NCBI RefSeq assembly: GCF_000485595.1
Contig: NW_014577916.1
Coordinates: 1 to 32,791, forward strand
DNA from: Priapulus caudatus
Lineage: Eukaryota > Priapulida > Priapulimorpha > Priapulimorphida > Priapulidae
Length of the DNA stretch: 32,791 nucleotides
Direction of reading: 5' to 3'
Translations under genes and position numbers: made by a program
Part shown: in pieces, positions 31,755 through 32,791 of the stretch
How positions within the stretch are numbered: the first letter of the stretch is position 1
Layout of the letters: each line of letters begins with the position of its first letter
Notes under the pieces: model-generated
What the model was told of the DNA's origin: nothing
The model's input: the letters and a program-made list of their open reading frames with translations, nothing else
Database searches by the model: none

Positions 31755-31925
31755 GCGACTCCCATGGGTGTACCAAAGTTTAGATCGGGGGGAAAATCCA
31801 TGGGTGTGAACCAAAGGTTTAGATGGGTGGGGACAATGCCCGGCGGGTTGTGTACGCAAAGTTAGGATGGGTGCCGGGTCAATCCGTGGGTGGTGCTACC
31901 AAAAATTAGACATGGGCTGGGACCA
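31755..31925. repeat. Degenerate tandem repeat, 40-46 bp unit
   Basis: About four units of the type CCCATGGGTGTACCAAAGTT, then TAGATGGGTGGGG. They differ mainly by insertions (for example GGGTGTGAACCAAAGG, and GGTTGTGTACGCAAAG). Confidence 0.7.
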
Positions 31926-32214
31926 GTTACTCACTCCCAAGGCTACTCTAAATCGAAACGTGTCCCAATGCACCAACTTCCGTAGCTTTACGCCCAAAAT
32001 GACCACAATATATGAGTGAGTGCGAAGAAGTCAGCTTTAATTTAGCAACCAATCCGACGTACACTTATAAGGAAAAGTCATATATGCTGGAGAACTCGCC
32101 TTATATGCCTCCCTCTTGATAATTATCGTGTAATTTTCTATGTGCCACCAATAACTAAATAATATGTATAGCTCATCAAGTTATCACAATTTATATTTAT
32201 AACGCAATAATGAA

Positions 32215-32470
32215 TCAGCATTGTGACGGTCAGATTGGCGCCTATCCACTATCTCCGCTTTGATGTTTCTTAGCACTACAATCCTTATATCATAATGAAT
32301 AATAATATAATAATAAATAGTAATAAATTTCATAATATGTCTCATAGCAACGGAATTTCTGGCATGAAAGATATTGTCAATGAAATCTGGTTAATAAAGA
32401 GGTGCAGACGAGTGTGTACGCTCGCCACAGACTGTTTTGTTATTGGCGTCTGCTTATACTATCTTACTGC
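32215..32470 (+). repeat. Dispersed repeat, copy D2
   Basis: A diverged, longer copy of 24770-25035 in the same orientation, sharing CCGCTTTGATGTTTCTTA, AAAGATATTGTCAATGAAAT and CCACAGACTGTT with inserted bases between them. Confidence 0.6.
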
Positions 32471-32530
32471 TAGTATACGTTCAAACGCCTACGGCTAATT
32501 GTTTGGCATAATTTTTTTTTTTTAATGATA

Positions 32531-32791
32531 TCAAAAGCGCCTAGCCTTATTCATGTCCGATACCAAAAATGAGCAAAATCCGTTTTGACACGTGCTGAAC
32601 TGACTAATGCCAATTCCCACTTTTTTACGCAAAAACATATGTCGCTGTGGCTCGACAAGTACCGTGCGACTGGGCGTGCTCTCACCGCAAATAGGCACGT
32701 TTAATATGGAGCATACAGTCAATCAACTATAGCCCAATTTCAAACATGTAGGTCAAACGGTTCCTCTGAGTTATCGTTGACCGTAGGCCAG
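32531..32791 (-). repeat. Edge of another element copy
   Basis: The last 35 bases contain, inverted, the GGTCAACGATAACTCAGGAA stretch found beside the right foldback arm at 27980. The window ends just where another arm (CGTAGCCAAATGTTGACGG) would be expected. The preceding 200 bases may be the body of that element; no ORF with support. Confidence 0.45.

Noticed and set aside
31755-31925. Telomere-like or subtelomeric repeat
   Set aside because: The G-rich units are 40-46 bp and degenerate, with no TTAGGG run.

Overview
The window is eukaryotic and almost certainly from an invertebrate metazoan. A sponge or cnidarian fits the mix of element families, but that is an inference and no species can be named. 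It shows spliceosomal introns with phase-compatible exons, hAT, Bel/Pao, PIF1-helicase and FEN-like multicopy element genes, many short inverted-repeat elements and a 354-base assembly gap. There are no operons, rRNA or tRNA genes, or CRISPR arrays. Most of the window is transposable-element sequence at different stages of decay.

Layout. 1-4100 holds nothing I recognise. 4141-6533 (minus) is a decayed hAT-transposase-derived gene of the ZNF862/KIAA1586 type with one clear intron. 9381-10576 is a 16-bp minisatellite split by a 972-bp inverted-repeat element that carries a scrap of another hAT-like ORF. 11470-12785 (minus) is the tail of a Bel/Pao retrotransposon: integrase, the domain after it, and probably the start of the 3' LTR.

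13296-23034 is the centrepiece: a 9.74-kb minus-strand unit with 127-bp LTRs (one mismatch), a 5-bp target duplication (GGCGC), a PBS resembling a tRNA-Ser 3' end, and a polypurine tract. I see no gag or pol inside. It contains a PIF1-like helicase fragment with an intact intron, a hAT-type MITE nested in a minisatellite, and a heavily mutated gene for a FEN/XPG-like protein with a cysteine-rich tail. That gene is flanked by inverted copies of its own tail and interrupted by a 108-bp antisense piece of itself. The assembly gap and part of a dispersed repeat are also inside.

The LTR unit appears to lie, same strand, in an intron of an ordinary host gene. Exons at 24291-24453, 23960-24049 and 23552-23751 lie on one side and 13012-13143 on the other, all with matching splice phases. 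Two further exons at 25401-25512 and 25710-25796 may belong to the same gene or to its neighbour.

26758-27980 is a foldback-type element with a second inverted-repeat element nested in it. 28000-32500 contains further copies of repeats found at 21.7-22.8 kb and 24.8-25.0 kb. These copies differ from the cleaner ones mostly by scattered single-base insertions, as unpolished long-read sequence would. ORFs in that stretch, and perhaps in the first 3.5 kb, should not be trusted.
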